Source: Atriophallophorus winterbourni (taxonomy: Eukaryota; Platyhelminthes; Trematoda; Plagiorchiida; Microphallidae). Taken from it: a DNA stretch of 64,000 nucleotides. The stretch is taken from assembly GCA_013407085.1 (NCBI GenBank), contig JACCGJ010000551.1, forward strand, positions 1 through 64,000, in the 5' to 3' direction. A model generated the notes under the pieces. The model was not told the origin of the DNA. It was given only the letters and a program-made list of their open reading frames with translations, and made no database searches. The position numbers and the translations under genes are program-made. Below, one piece after another: positions 47,076 to 58,312 of the stretch (within the stretch, counting starts at the first letter, position 1; the number at the start of each line of letters is the position of its first letter).

Positions 47076-47218
47076 GACAATTTTTACATACCTAGCATTC
47101 ACCAGGCATCTTTCCATCAATCAGAACTGATTTCTAACATTTTGCGTTCACGCGGGGGAACAGTTGCTACAAGTGACAAATTTGACCTTAACACTGACGA
47201 CTTTATTCCGACGACACA

Positions 47219-47520
47219 TGTTTCGCGAACATAAGATCGTTTCCTGTGGCTAACCAAATGTACAAATCACAGCACAAAAATCTAAACGGCTGGGTTTGGT
47301 TTGTGTTTTGTTTTGTGTGGAGAAAATGTGCGGAAAGTGACTGCTGTGTATGCAGGAAGCCAGCTGCCATTCACGAGACTCTCGTGAGCGTGACCTTGGT
47401 TCTGATTGGCCCAATTGTTTCGGTAATGATTATTCATGTTCGAAGCGGCGGTCAGCCGTGGATTGTCTGAGATTTCAGAATACAGATTAGTGTTCGCAAA
47501 TCTGGGGTTCTTGGACACAG
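47219..47520 (+). other. Possible 5' LTR and primer-binding site
   Basis: The stretch starts TGTTTCGCG and ends near GGACACA. TTGGCGTCGCGAG follows and would fit a tRNA 3'-CCA primer site, just before the Gag frame. No 3' LTR is present for comparison, so this is tentative. Confidence 0.25.
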
Positions 47521-47539
47521 CAATTGGCGTCGCGAGTTT

Positions 47540-48409
47540 CAATTAGTGTTCTTGACGAATCTGCATCTACTTTCTTCACGTTACTGATTCCAATGGATTT
47601 CCTTCGGGCTCCTACTGAATTCTGGCCCTCTGGAGCTGAAAAGCCTACTTCGGATGATTGGAAAAATTGGAAAAATTCATTCTGTGACTTTGTGGACTTA
47701 CTCTGTGTCCAAACCAGAATATTTAACTAATCCAGTGATTTTGCTGAAATTACTACGTTCTAATCTTGGTCGTGAAGGCTCACGAGTATTCGATGATTTA
47801 CAGTTGGCCAAAGTGAAAGACTTCAGAGAAGCATTTACTGCGCTAGATAAATGCTGGGGTCCTCGAGTAAACAAATATGTTGCCCGGTTTCGTTTCTCGA
47901 AGGTTTGCCAAGAGTCCGGAGAACCAGTTGATGAATTCATAACCAGACTACTGCATGCAGCTCGTCCGTGTGAATACAACAATATTCCTCTAAAGAAAGT
48001 TGAAGATACGTTCTTAATACAACAACTCCTCATGGGATTATCTGACAATGGCACGCGTGAAGCAATCCTGACTCATAATGCAAAAAAATTGGAGTGGGAC
48101 ATCGCGTGTGAGATTGCTAGAACGAAATACGATGTTAAGGAGGGAAACAGGCTATTTCAGCATCCCACAAGTTCTGAGTCACATCGAATCAACGTCACAC
48201 AAGCTACAAGTAGTATGAACATCAGCTCCATGAAATGCTATCGTTGCGGCAGTACACAACATAAGGCAAACTTTCAATCCTGTCCAGCATTAAAAGCTCA
48301 ATGTCGAGTTTGCGGTAAGCAAGGACATTTTGCCCGGGTGTGTCGTGGCCGCCGAGTCAACCTTATCGATTCTTGTCCCCATGAATCGGAAAAAAATTTG
48401 ATGACGTAA
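47540..48409 (+). CDS. Gypsy-type Gag with two zinc knuckles (one frameshift)
   Basis: A structural Gag-like protein of a Gypsy (Metaviridae-like) retroelement. The first frame (from MDFLRAPTEFWPSG at about 47593) carries SDDWKNWKNSF. A one-base shift near 47700 leads to the second frame, which runs NPVILLKLLRSNLGREGSR, ALDKCWGPRVNKYVARFRF, GEPVDEFITRLLHAA and FLIQQLLMGLSD. It ends with two CCHC knuckles, CYRCGSTQHKANFQSC and CRVCGKQGHFARVC. Stop at 48407-48409. A slippery heptamer lies just before the stop, with the protease in the -1 frame. Apart from the one shift, the frame is intact, so the copy is fairly young. Confidence 0.85.
48391..48397 (+). promoter_or_regulatory. Candidate -1 frameshift heptamer A-AAA-AAT
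   Basis: In the Gag frame the codons are GAA-AAA-AAT. The heptamer fits the X-XXY-YYZ rule, and slipping by -1 gives AAA-AAA-TTT-GAT-GAC. That frame stays open into the protease frame. The Gag stop is 10 nt downstream. I did not find a clear downstream pseudoknot, and a run of seven A can also be an indel artefact. Confidence 0.45.
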
Positions 48410-48423
48410 CTACAATTTACGCC

Positions 48424-48864
48424 TTGCGATTTGCACCTAGAAATACTGTGGGTATACCGACTGAGCCCAAGTTACCAGCATCTGACATCCGCTCCGTGCT
48501 TTTCGATGTTGGTCATGATAAAATTTCATTTAATATGGAATTCGATTCTGCTTCTCCTGTAACGATTGTTCCTCGAAACTTTTACGAAGACTATTTGACA
48601 GACTTTCCCATTCAGCCCTCTCGCTATCAATTCGGCAGTTATTCCAGTGATAAGATTGAGATACTGGGTTTCATAATCGTGAATATTTGTTTGCATGACT
48701 CCTCATGGTGTCCAGTATCTGTTTACGTATCTGGAAGTAAAACAAAGCCCCTACTTGGCCGCAATGCAATGGTTGCTCTGAAAGTTAACCCGAACATAAA
48801 CAATATGTATGTGTCAGCCATCGATGTTCAACATGTACAGTCGAAATATCCCAGATCCTATTAA
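48424..48864 (+). CDS. Gypsy-type retropepsin
   Basis: An aspartic protease domain of about 110 residues within a 146-codon frame. FNMEFDSASPVTIVPRNFYE has D-S-A in place of the usual D-T/S-G, a possible weakening change. FGSYSSDKIEILGFIIVNIC is the flap region and PLLGRNAMVALKV the second conserved block. It is entered from Gag by -1 shift. It ends at TAA 48862-48864. No Gypsy RT, RNase H or integrase follows; an APE endonuclease follows instead. Confidence 0.8.
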   Translation: MRFAPRNTVGIPTEPKLPASDIRSVLFDVGHDKISFNMEFDSASPVTIVPRNFYEDYLTDFPIQPSRYQFGSYSSDKIEILGFIIVNICLHDSSWCPVSVYVSGSKTKPLLGRNAMVALKVNPNINNMYVSAIDVQHVQSKYPRSY

Positions 48865-48912
48865 AAACATTTTGCTGTGTCACTCGTGAGACATTTGATT
48901 GTTTATTAAAAA

Positions 48913-49812
48913 AATCTTCTAAAATGTCAAAACAAACATCGTGCAGGTTGGCAAGTTGCTCTTCGTCGACGTCGCGCAATTTCTCGAATGCCAGTACCTT
49001 GTATCTTATCATCTAATGTGCGATCTTTTTGGTCTAAATATGATGAAATTTCTCTTCTACTTCGTTCAAATCATTTTATTCGTTACGGTGTTGCTATGTT
49101 TCAAGAAACTTGGCTGCATTCTGAAATCGACACTGATTTGATTAACATTGATGGTTTTCAGTGCTTTCGTTTGGATCGGACCTGTCCTATTGCAAATCGT
49201 GGTGGTGGAGTTTTTTCTTTTGTTTGCAAAGAGTGGTGTGCTTCTAGCAAAATTATTTTTACCTTTGATAAACCAGAAGTTTCCTGTCTTGCTGTTGAAT
49301 GCAAACCACGGCATTTATCTAACTTTCATTCATTTATTCTATTAAATGTGTATATCGTCCCCAACTGTCCTTCTAACAATTTTCGTGCATTTTTTGATGA
49401 AATTCTCAATGAACTTGCTCCCTACCAAAACTTTTTGATCTTACTTGCTGGTGACCTCAATCACGCTAATCTTTCTATGTTTTCTCTTTTGTCGCTTTCG
49501 AACATTGTTCATTTTCCAACGCGTTCTGATGCTTGTCTGGATTACGCTTTCACTAATGCACCACAAATTTTTCATGCCCGCAAATCTGCGCCCATTGGAA
49601 ATTCTGATCACTGTGTGATATCAATACTCCCTAAAATCTACGGAACTATGGGGCATAGTTACATGACTCGCAGAATCGGACGAAAAGTGACCAGTAGAAC
49701 CTGCGAACCTGACAATATTTCAGCGCTGAGGACCATGTTAAGCGACACTGACTTCCGCATTTTTAACGAACCGACGTTTCCCTTGAATGTGATGTTTTTA
49801 CATCCTATCTAA
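48913..49812 (+). CDS. APE-type endonuclease of a CR1-like non-LTR element
   Basis: Nicks target DNA for target-primed reverse transcription. The frame opens after a stop at 48910-48912; the first Met of the recognisable domain is at 48988. Motifs in order: ILSSNVRSFWSKYDEI, VAMFQETWLH (catalytic Glu), RGGGVFSFV, LLNVYIVPNC, LAGDLNHANLS (Asp/Asn), FPTRSDACLDYAFTNA and IGNSDHCVIS (Ser-Asp-His). All the usual catalytic residues appear present. It shares its reading frame with the upstream protease. A shift near 49785 separates it from the RT. Confidence 0.88.
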   Translation, partial: NLLKCQNKHRAGWQVALRRRRAISRMPVPCILSSNVRSFWSKYDEISLLLRSNHFIRYGVAMFQETWLHSEIDTDLINIDGFQCFRLDRTCPIANRGGGVFSFVCKEWCASSKIIFTFDKPEVSCLAVECKPRHLSNFHSFILLNVYIVPNCPSNNFRAFFDEILNELAPYQNFLILLAGDLNHANLSMFSLLSLSNIVHFPTRSDACLDYAFTNAPQIFHARKSAPIGNSDHCVISILPKIYGTMGHSYMTRRIGRKVTSRTCEPDNISALRTMLSDTDFRIFNEPTFPLNVMFLHPI

Positions 49813-51641
49813 ACTTTTGCTTTGATATATGTTGTCCACAGGAAACTATTTTTGTTCGACCTGATTGTTTTTCCTCCAATAAATTGAAGCGCCTCCGAAG
49901 ACTGAAGGAAAAGGCTTTCAAAAATCTTGATCGTCACGCTGTCTCTCAGCTGTCTTCATTAATCAAGCTTGAGATTCAACGCATGCGAGATATTTATGTG
50001 AAATCAATTTTGAGAACGAATAACAGTCGCCAATTATGGAGTGCGCTCAAAGGTTTGTGTGGCAAAGACAGAAAGGTACTTCCCTTTATCCGTGATATAA
50101 ATTCATTAAATGAATCTTTTTTATCTTCTCCTGATGGAACCCAAGAAATCCCTGATTTTGTTTTACCCCCATCCTCTTTCTCAACTCCGACTTTTACAAG
50201 CTCAGTGGAAGTTATGCAGTCACTTTTCGCTGTATCCCGCTCAAAGGCTGCAGGCCCCGATAATCTTTCCCCTCTTTTGCTGAAAGAATGCGCACGTGAA
50301 CTTTCTTCGCCGATCTCTTCTATCTTCAACAGATGCATTGAGAGAAGTATTTTTCCTGACAGTTGGAAGCCGGTACGTATTACACCAATCCCAAAAAATG
50401 ATCCTGGGAAGTACCGCCCCATTGCGTGTACGTCGCAGCTACTCAAAGTACTGGAAAGTATAGTGCTACGACGACTTGTTTCGAGTTGCCAGGTAGAAGA
50501 TTCGCATCAGTTCGCGTACCGCAAAAATCGTTCGACAGTAGACGCACTCGCGTTGCTAACTGACCATGTATCCCGGTCATTAGATTCGAAATCAAAAGCG
50601 GTACAGGTTTGTTTTCTTGATTACACCAACGCTTTCAACAGTGTTATCAGAAGTTCTTTGCTCAAAAAACTTCATGATTGTGGTGTACCCCTGAACCTAG
50701 TTCACTGGATAGCGTCCTATTTTAAGGACCGCGTGCAGTATACTGCCGTGAATGGTAAAGTGTCCAATTCTGTAACGATTTCTCGCGGTGTTCTACAAGG
50801 CGCAATACTTTCACCCTTCTTATTTTCTATCTACATTTCTGATCTTCCTTGCTTTCATTCCACTCTTATTCTAAAATATGCTGATGACATTGCTGTTGTT
50901 TTTGACCACCATAGACGTGCTGACTCTCCCACATCTGAAATTATTATCAATGACATTGGCCAGTGGTCATCATCGCTCGGCTTATCGTTAAACCCTCAAA
51001 AATGCAAAGAGGTAATATTTTCAAACTTAGCTGGTCAGCGTCGTGAAACTCTGCTTCAAGGAATTCCTACGATTTCCTTCAATGGCTCGAACTTCAGCAG
51101 AAGCGCATGTTTCAAGTATCTTGGGGTCATTTTATCACAGAGTCTCAAATGGACCGATCATGTGACTGCACAGTACTTGAAGGTAAGAAGGTTATCATTT
51201 TACGCCTTACGTCTTCGTTATTTAGCTGTTCCTCCTGATGTAGTTAGATGTTTTGTTTTTTCTTGCCTTGTTCCCATTTTAATCTACGCATCCCCTATAA
51301 TTTTTCCTGGTCTTTTTGAAAAGGATTTTTTGATGATCAGAAGAGGAATCAAATTAATTTCAAGATTGAGCTCTTCCTCCACCGAGTTGATTCGTGATAT
51401 GGTCGTCGAACGACACTTTCGTGAATGTGACAGATTGGTCAGAGTCATATCGTCTGATAATGCACACCCACTGCATGAGGTCCTTATGGCTTGCAGATCG
51501 TTCCCAGCCACGCGTAGTCAACATATCGTCCCGTATGCAAGAACTGAGAAATTTAAAAACTCTTTCATTCCTTACCTGGCTCGATATTTGGTTGATCGTA
51601 CAAAAGTTATTCTCGATTTGAGGAAGAAACTGACAGTATAA
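49813..51641 (+). CDS. CR1-like non-LTR reverse transcriptase, intact frame
   Basis: A long uninterrupted frame (585 codons from 49884; open back to about 49785, CDVFTSYLNFCFDICC). Fingers: SKAAGPDNLSPLLLKECARE and DPGKYRPIACTSQLLKVLES. Palm: VCFLDYTNAFNSVIRSSLLK (A), ISRGVLQGAILSPFLFSIYI (B), ILKYADDIAVVF (C, YADD) and LGLSLNPQKCKEVIFS (D). Then KYLGVILSQSLKWTDHV and a C-terminus ending NSFIPYLARYLVDR. With the APE domain it forms an ORF2 with one frameshift, a young copy. The 3' UTR is short (to about 51755). A relative, broken and rearranged, is at 23141-23900. Confidence 0.92.
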
Positions 51642-51764
51642 TAACTGAAGTGGGATCATCTTTATTTGACATGTATTTTTTTATGTACATTTTATTACGT
51701 GTGGTCGAATTAATTGTATCGCTGAAAATTCGTGTACTCGAATAAAGCCATTTTCTTTCTTTTT

Positions 51765-52565
51765 TCTTCCAACCACAGTCTGTTACTACAAAAATTGGAG
51801 CAATGTGGCATCAAGTATTCATTACAAACCTGGTTTCAGGAGTATCTCCGCGACCGTGTCATTCGAGTAAGGGTTGACGGTGATTTATCACGACCCATTG
51901 CAGTAACGAGTGGGGTGCCGCAGGGATCAGTGCTTGGACCAATTCTTTTCCTGTTCTATATAAACGACTTACCTAAACTTGTTCGCAGCAAAATCTTGTT
52001 ATTTGCGGATGACATCAAGCTGCGGACACAAGTACGCACAACTGAAGATTGCAGACAGCTTCAGCTGGAACTCGATGCCTTACAGAACTGGTCAGTTAGA
52101 AATGAACTACCTTTCAATTTCAGAAAATGCAAGGTACTGACTGTTGGAAGACATTTCGAGTTCTCTTACACCCTTAATTCCCATTTTCTTGAAAGCACTG
52201 ACAAGGAGAAGGACTTGGGTGTGTGGGTGAGCAGCACGTTGAAACCGTCGCATAACGCCACAGCTGTCTATGAAAAGACGTCACGACTACTGCTTCTTCT
52301 AAAACGCGTGTTCGGGATTTTCACGGAGCAAACTGTTCATCGAATAATTAATACGTACTTGAGGCCAACCATAGGTTCAGGCTTGGTCATCCTGGCTACA
52401 GAAGGACATCAGCTTCTTGCAGAGAATACATCATCGTATGTGGTTTAAAACATAAACAATACGAAGATCGGATTACAAGCCTCAATCTCTTCGACTTTCG
52501 GTACCACCGTCTTAGAGGCGGCTTGATTCTTATGTTCAATATACTGCATACCCCCAACCATATAT
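51765..52565 (+). mobile_element. L2-like non-LTR element, 5'-truncated RT
   Basis: Starts mid-palm with NHSLLLQKLEQCGIKYSLQT. Then VTSGVPQGSVLGPILFLFYI (B), KILLFADDIKLRTQ (C, FADD), LPFNFRKCKVLTVGRH and KDLGVWVSSTLKPSHNA. The frame closes at 52448; 52480-52560 continues in another frame with the L2-like YHRLRGGLILMFNILHTPNH, as at 42240. The 5' end abuts the CR1-like 3' UTR. Confidence 0.85.
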
Positions 52566-53195
52566 ATATATTTCTCGAATTAATTATGCAGTGTCAATTT
52601 GTTTATTATTTCGACGAATTACACTTCATTTCCATGTAATTTGGTTGTTTATTGTTTCGGTTATCCGGTTAAGAACCTATATATCTAATCAGTGCTGAAC
52701 ATGATGGACGAAGCGTCAATGGGTTATGGAAAAAAATTCAAATAAATTTCTATGCTATCAGTTGGAGCAGATATAAATAACGGTATACATCTGACACAAA
52801 CAGTTTACTGGTATTGAATACCTTCACGAGGGTCTACTCGATCAACCGATGAAAGAAAACGTCCAGTACAGCAATAATGTATCGATATCGGGTTGTTATA
52901 ACTGAAATTCGAACAATGAAGCTGCGTTATCCACTATACCGTCAATTTCGCACATTTCCAAAGTCATTAGAGCCATTAGAGAGTCAAATGAGCTCTCATT
53001 GAAAAATAATAAATCTACATTTACAAACTAAGATTTGAAAACTCAATTACTCAGCATGTATGCTAAAGCACGATAACTAATCCACTCAGTGAAGCCTCTA
53101 TGATGTTTGGTCTACTTATAGAAAAGTTAAGGGTTCATTTATTCACCAGCTGTAAAAATAAGCGCCACCCATTCCAAACAGAAAGTTTTTATGGT
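52566..53195. other. AT-rich spacer
   Basis: No coding or repeat signal recognised apart from a short (TA)n at 52561. Confidence 0.4.
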
Positions 53196-53199
53196 TAAT

Positions 53200-53645
53200 A
53201 ATGAAAAGAAAGGCGTTTGTCTACTGCCAAAATCGCTCAACATTATTCAACATTACCTTCTCCTTGACCTTGACTAGTTTGCTTCTCAGTGTCGAAGGTG
53301 GCTTGTGTCCCACACTAATTCTGATTGAGCGTAGTATCCTCGCGATAGTCTCCGAAATATGCTGTATATATGGTAGTGTTAACCTCGCCGTGTTCGTGTT
53401 GTTCTGATGCGATTGGGTTGTCGAGTCCATGTTGAGAATGATGAACTCTTTTGGGTATCCATTCTTCCGATAGTATGTGTATAAATATTTCTTCTCTTCT
53501 TTCTTGAGTTCGTCGGTACTGCAGTGCGTTTTTGCGCAGTTAAACAGTGTCCAGACACAGCTTCGCTTGAGGGTGGCCGGGTGCTTGCTTTTATAGTTTA
53601 AAATTTGATCCGTGTGAGTTCCTTTTAATTTTATTTATTTTGTTT
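53200..53645 (-). pseudogene. Penelope-like element linker region, antisense
   Basis: The minus strand from 53430 reads MDSTTQSHQNNTNTARLTLP and YIQHISETIARILRSIRISV, matching the plus-strand 54676-54790. The rest matches 54490-54670. It is an inverted partner of the next element. Confidence 0.75.
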
Positions 53646-53699
53646 TCCAACTGTTTTGTTTGGTCATCGTTTATCTCTCGAAATGGGGTGGCCTTTCGG

Positions 53700-55209
53700 A
53701 GAAGTTTTTCAGGTTTGCTTATATAATCGTCTTTGTCAATAATCACTACGATGACGAAACTCAAAATCATGGGAAAACTCAGTGCTTTCGAACATTTAAG
53801 AATGAAACCAGAAGGCTCAAGCTTGCCACGCTTCTACGGACTATCGAAAATTCACAAAGAGGCTATTCCGCTACGCCCAATCGTGTCGCTGCCTGGAGCA
53901 CCCACCTATGAACTTTGCAAACAACTACAAAAAAGAATACTCTACCTTATTCAAGAATAAAATTATTCGAGAGATTCCGTAACCACATTCCTACAGAAGA
54001 TAAAGGAAGTCAATATAGAGGATGAAGAAATCATGGTTTCCTTTGATGTGACAGCGCTGTTTACATCGATCGACACTACCTTAGCGATACGAGCCATATC
54101 ACAACTGCTGGTCGAACGAGGAACAAAGGACAATGGAAACCGACTGACCATAGACAGTATACTGCAGTTACTGGAGTTGTGTTTGCGGACAAATTTCAAA
54201 TTCAATAGTCGTTGTATAAACAAATGAAAGGAACCCCAACTGGATCGCCAATCTCTGGATTGCTGGCAGAAGCCGTAATGCAAATACTTGAACGTATTGC
54301 ATTGCTGCTGATCCAACCAAAACTCTGGATTCGATATATCCACCACACGTTCGTGATTATGAAGAAAAAAACTTGAAGGATGCGCACCGTCTTCTTCATT
54401 GCGTATTTTTAGAAATTCAATTTACGAATGGGACAGAATGTGACAACTGCCTACCATTTCTGGATGTGAACGCGTGAAAAACATAAACAAGGAATCTAAA
54501 AGCATGCGTATGCAGAAAAGGAACTCACACGGATCACATTTTGAACTATAAAAGCAAGCACACGGTCACCGTCAAGCGAAACTGTGTCCGAACACTGTTG
54601 AACCGCGCAAAAACTCACTGCAATACCGACGAAATCAAGAAAGAAGAGGAGAAATATGTATTCAGCATTCGCAACATGGACTCGACAACACAATCGCATG
54701 AGAACAACACGAACACGGCAAGGTTAACACTACCATATATACAGCATATCTCGGAGACTACCGCAAGGATACTACGCTCACTCGGAATTAGTGTGCACAC
54801 AAGCCACCTTCGACACTGAGAAGCAAACTGGTCAAGGTCAAGGACACGCTGGATAATGAAGAAATAAGTGATATCCTGTACAGAATCCCGTGTTCCGGTT
54901 GTGAGAAACATTATATCGGACAGACTGGAAGAAGACTGGAAACAAGGATACATGAACACAAACTGGCTACACGACGACAAGACCACAAATCAGATTTATC
55001 AGAACATGGATCGAGAAGGTCAGGAATCCAACTGGGAAAGAACAGAAATCATCGCCAAAGGAAGAACTCTTCATGTTCGAGAGCTCCTCGGAGCGCGGTA
55101 TTCGACACCACAATCGATCAATGAACACATTCAAATGTTTGGGATATACGGACCAATGAAAACGCGACAACGGATACATGCAAGGATCCTAGCCAATTAC
55201 AGTAGATGA
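53700..55209 (+). pseudogene. Penelope-like element: RT plus GIY-YIG endonuclease
   Basis: An RT of the Penelope type followed by its C-terminal GIY-YIG nuclease. RT: SLPRFYGLSKIHKEAIPLRP (about 53820-53880), MVSFDVTALFTSIDTTLAIR (A, 54033), GTPTGSPISGLLAEAVMQIL (B, 54231) and WIRYIHHTFVIMKKK (C, about 54328). The expected Asp-Asp of motif C is His-His (54341-54346), so this RT is dead. After a frame-broken linker, ILYRIPCSGCEKHYIGQTGR and RLETRIHEHKLA form the nuclease (about 54880-54970). Stops and shifts separate the parts. HHRs are known in the terminal repeats of Penelope-like elements; I saw none next to this one. Confidence 0.87.
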
Positions 55210-57180
55210 GGTTGAAACGCAGCAGATAAATTCGAATGATGCCCACCGCCGAATTACTTCGAAAGAATTTTCGCTGATGATGTTATCCAGTTTAATGGCG
55301 AAACGTCCGCAATCAAACATAACAGCTCAGAGAACAACTATAAACTACAATTCCATTTATACGCATTTCTATCACAGAATCCCTATGCATATACGGATAG
55401 CTGTTCATCCAGCTGTTCGTCTAGTATTTCCTGTAAACTGAGGGCTGTACCATTCTGCCATTAGACACATTTTTCAGATAGAATCCGATTGCGCACTCTT
55501 GTATTTTGTTTTCTTAAAATGTAAGTGGCGTTATTAATCATCGTCACGGTAACTAGTCATCTATTCATTACATATTCACGAAAGGCTTCAGCAATGGTAG
55601 ACAATATGTATATGGTTATGAGTTCTTATGCATGCCTAAATTATAATTTATTCACCTTACTGAAGTTTCTCTCTTATTCGTGCCAATCAGCAGTTCGTGC
55701 CCTGCGCTTCGTTGAGATTCGAACCACCGACCGTTACCAATGTAGTACCAAGCCTGGGGCTATTGAATACGTTTTTTTCAGAAATCCATATTTATATGCA
55801 TTTCTATCACCGAATCCCTATGCATATACGGATTGCTTTTCATGTTTTGTGTTAAAATGCATCTACATTTCTGTGGGGACACTTGCTTTAAGATGATGCT
55901 TCTACCGCCCATTTTCCATCTGATTAATACATGCGCATTATGTTCTGAATTCATCCAATATTTCAGCCCATGCGGATGCTGATTGTGCTGTTCGTATCGA
56001 ATACGCGCAAACCTAAAGCACCTTTTTAAAGGTGTGTGCAAAAGAAATGCATTCAAATACCGATTTCTGTTAATGGTAATGGGTTTTTACGCCATCTACA
56101 TTTACTTGAATCTTGGTTCATAGGTTTGCCCTCCTAATACTCGATCAAGAATCTTGACATTTTCTAGGCAATGTATATCTGTATTCAAATACGGTGCCCA
56201 GGAGTGATCATATTATTTCAAATAGGGTCGCAAGACAATGTTGTATAAGAAATATAATATTGAATGTTTCCGACCGGAAACAGGTTAAAGTTTACTTCAA
56301 GTTTCCCTCGTAATGTTTGTATAATATTTTAATAATTAACTGCAAAATTACCGCATAGTATGACATTAAGATTTCATTTAAATATTTTCTAATCTGTATA
56401 CAGTACTATGTTGCTAATAATTTCAGATCTGTATTTTGAATATTTCCTAATAAAGTATTCTAATATGTCACAAATTTGCTGGCGATTTCGGCAAGTTTGG
56501 TACTATCAACTACCAATTTTTCCTATATTTTCACAAAATAGAGGATGGTCAAACTCTGCGGGAGTTGTGGAAAATATTTTTTGATCGATTGACGATCGCA
56601 CGATCACAAATTGCTCACAATGATGCACTTTGGAAATACTTGACTGGAGTTTGGTCTTGAATGAGCCCATAAGTAAATCATACTGTCGTGCTAATGCAAT
56701 AATGAAATTTCGAAACATCACTAATTTAGGCATGAGCAACTGTGGAACAGTTTACCTACTCATGTGGTACAATCTGGAACTGTTGAAGTTTTCAAAAAAT
56801 CACTAGATATCCACATGGAAAAGTATGTTTTTTATGTTTGACAATAATGTAACAATATTTTGATATTTTTTTACCATCCGACCCGATGTACATTTTTGTG
56901 GGTCTTGTAAAGCATAGCTTTTTACCTGCATATAATCTATGAATAAATCTATGAATAGACATGAGCTTTACGTTCACGACATCTGTTCGCTGTCTGACAA
57001 ACCGGGCGTAGGCATTTTATGCACATTTCTACTTAATAGCAAATTTCAAATCGTGTTGTGTAGAAGAGATTATTTAGCTCACGTCATGGTTGAAAAAGTA
57101 TTTCTGTCAGCATGTTTTATTCAGTATGAAAACATCAAGTCATATGAGAAAGGTATTTGCAAATGTTTAAGACCGATCGG
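55210..57180. other. AT-rich unique-looking sequence with a ~50-bp direct repeat
   Basis: No gene recognised. TTCTATCACAGAATCCCTAT at about 55367 and TTCTATCACCGAATCCCTAT at about 55802 belong to a ~50-bp direct repeat about 435 bp apart, each followed by GCATATACGGAT. Confidence 0.45.
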
Positions 57181-57259
57181 GAGTACACAATCATAAGAAT
57201 AAAGTATGCGCGAACCTTAAAATGTTTGGCGAGCTACGGTAAATCTACCGTCAGTAAAA

Positions 57260-58060
57260 AACGCTTCGGAGAAAATGAGTCAAATTCTGAATAACGGAGA
57301 TATAAAAGTAACACATGAAGTAGGTAGAACTCATCGTTCCACATCAATGTATCTCAAAGATAAGACTTCTTCAAGTTGTGCGACAAACTGCATCTACAAA
57401 ATCAGATGCAATGATTGCGCGGGTGTTTACAATGAACAAACGCCTAGAGAACTGTACACTAGGGTAAACTTAAACAGGAAACGACTGGTAAAGCAACCTT
57501 GTAATCCCAGTGAATATTGATCACTGATTCCTGATTCTGCCCTAGATGAACACGTGCTAGACGCTGGACACATCGTATAACTTTATAAAATGGAAGTGAT
57601 GAACTGGGGTGTGTAATCTTACATGGTAAAACGTCAAGCCGAGGCTGTTGAAATAACAAAGGCTGGGACGAATGCGGTGAACAAGGTAGTTGTGGCGGAT
57701 ATCTCAACAATCTGGCGTTCGGTTTTGCAGCGGATTTGGATTAACTAACATAACACCTAATGCGCATATGATTACGTAAGGTGTGAGTTAGCAGACGCTG
57801 TTCATACCATTACACAGTAAAACATTTAGGGATTACCACAGCATTTTGAAAGTGATTAGTTTTCTTGATCACCAATGTCTAGTTAAGAAAAGTCTGCTTT
57901 CGCCAAGAAAATGCCATTTAAACAAGAACAATGTTCGTAACGGCACACTTGGTCTGACCAAGTTTCTGTGTTTAAAAGTAGAACGTTACCATAAACTTTC
58001 TATATTCGATTGAACTTATGTCATATTGATGAGCTGAAGACCATTGTGTGTGAGACATAT
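57260..58060 (+). pseudogene. Penelope-like element GIY-YIG end, decayed
   Basis: TSSSCATNCIYKIRCNDCAG then VYNEQTPRELYTRV. The YIG is changed to YNE, removing a key nuclease residue. The 3' block CACTTGGTCTGACCAAGTTT and GAACGTTACC near 57945 marks the element end. Closest relative in the window: 21880-22570. Confidence 0.75.
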
Positions 58061-58312
58061 ATCGGAAATTTACCTTCCACTTTCCACTTTACTTTATCGA
58101 TATAAATTTTTTATATGAAAATTGATTCTAGATTCTGGTAACTCTTGTAATCGGTTATGAACAGCAGGCTTACATTCCATTCATATCATAAACCTACTAT
58201 TGAGAAACTAACCCACTTTCCACCCTAGTACAAAATGTTAGTCAAAATAAAAACAATGTAGCTGACCATGAAGGTTTGCATTGAAATGTGAAACACGACT
58301 GTCTGCAAGAAG

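Noticed and set aside
47246..47470. 74-codon frame WVWFVFCFVWRKCAESDCCV as a membrane protein
   Set aside because: Short, no family match, and it lies where an LTR or leader of the Gag element would be expected.
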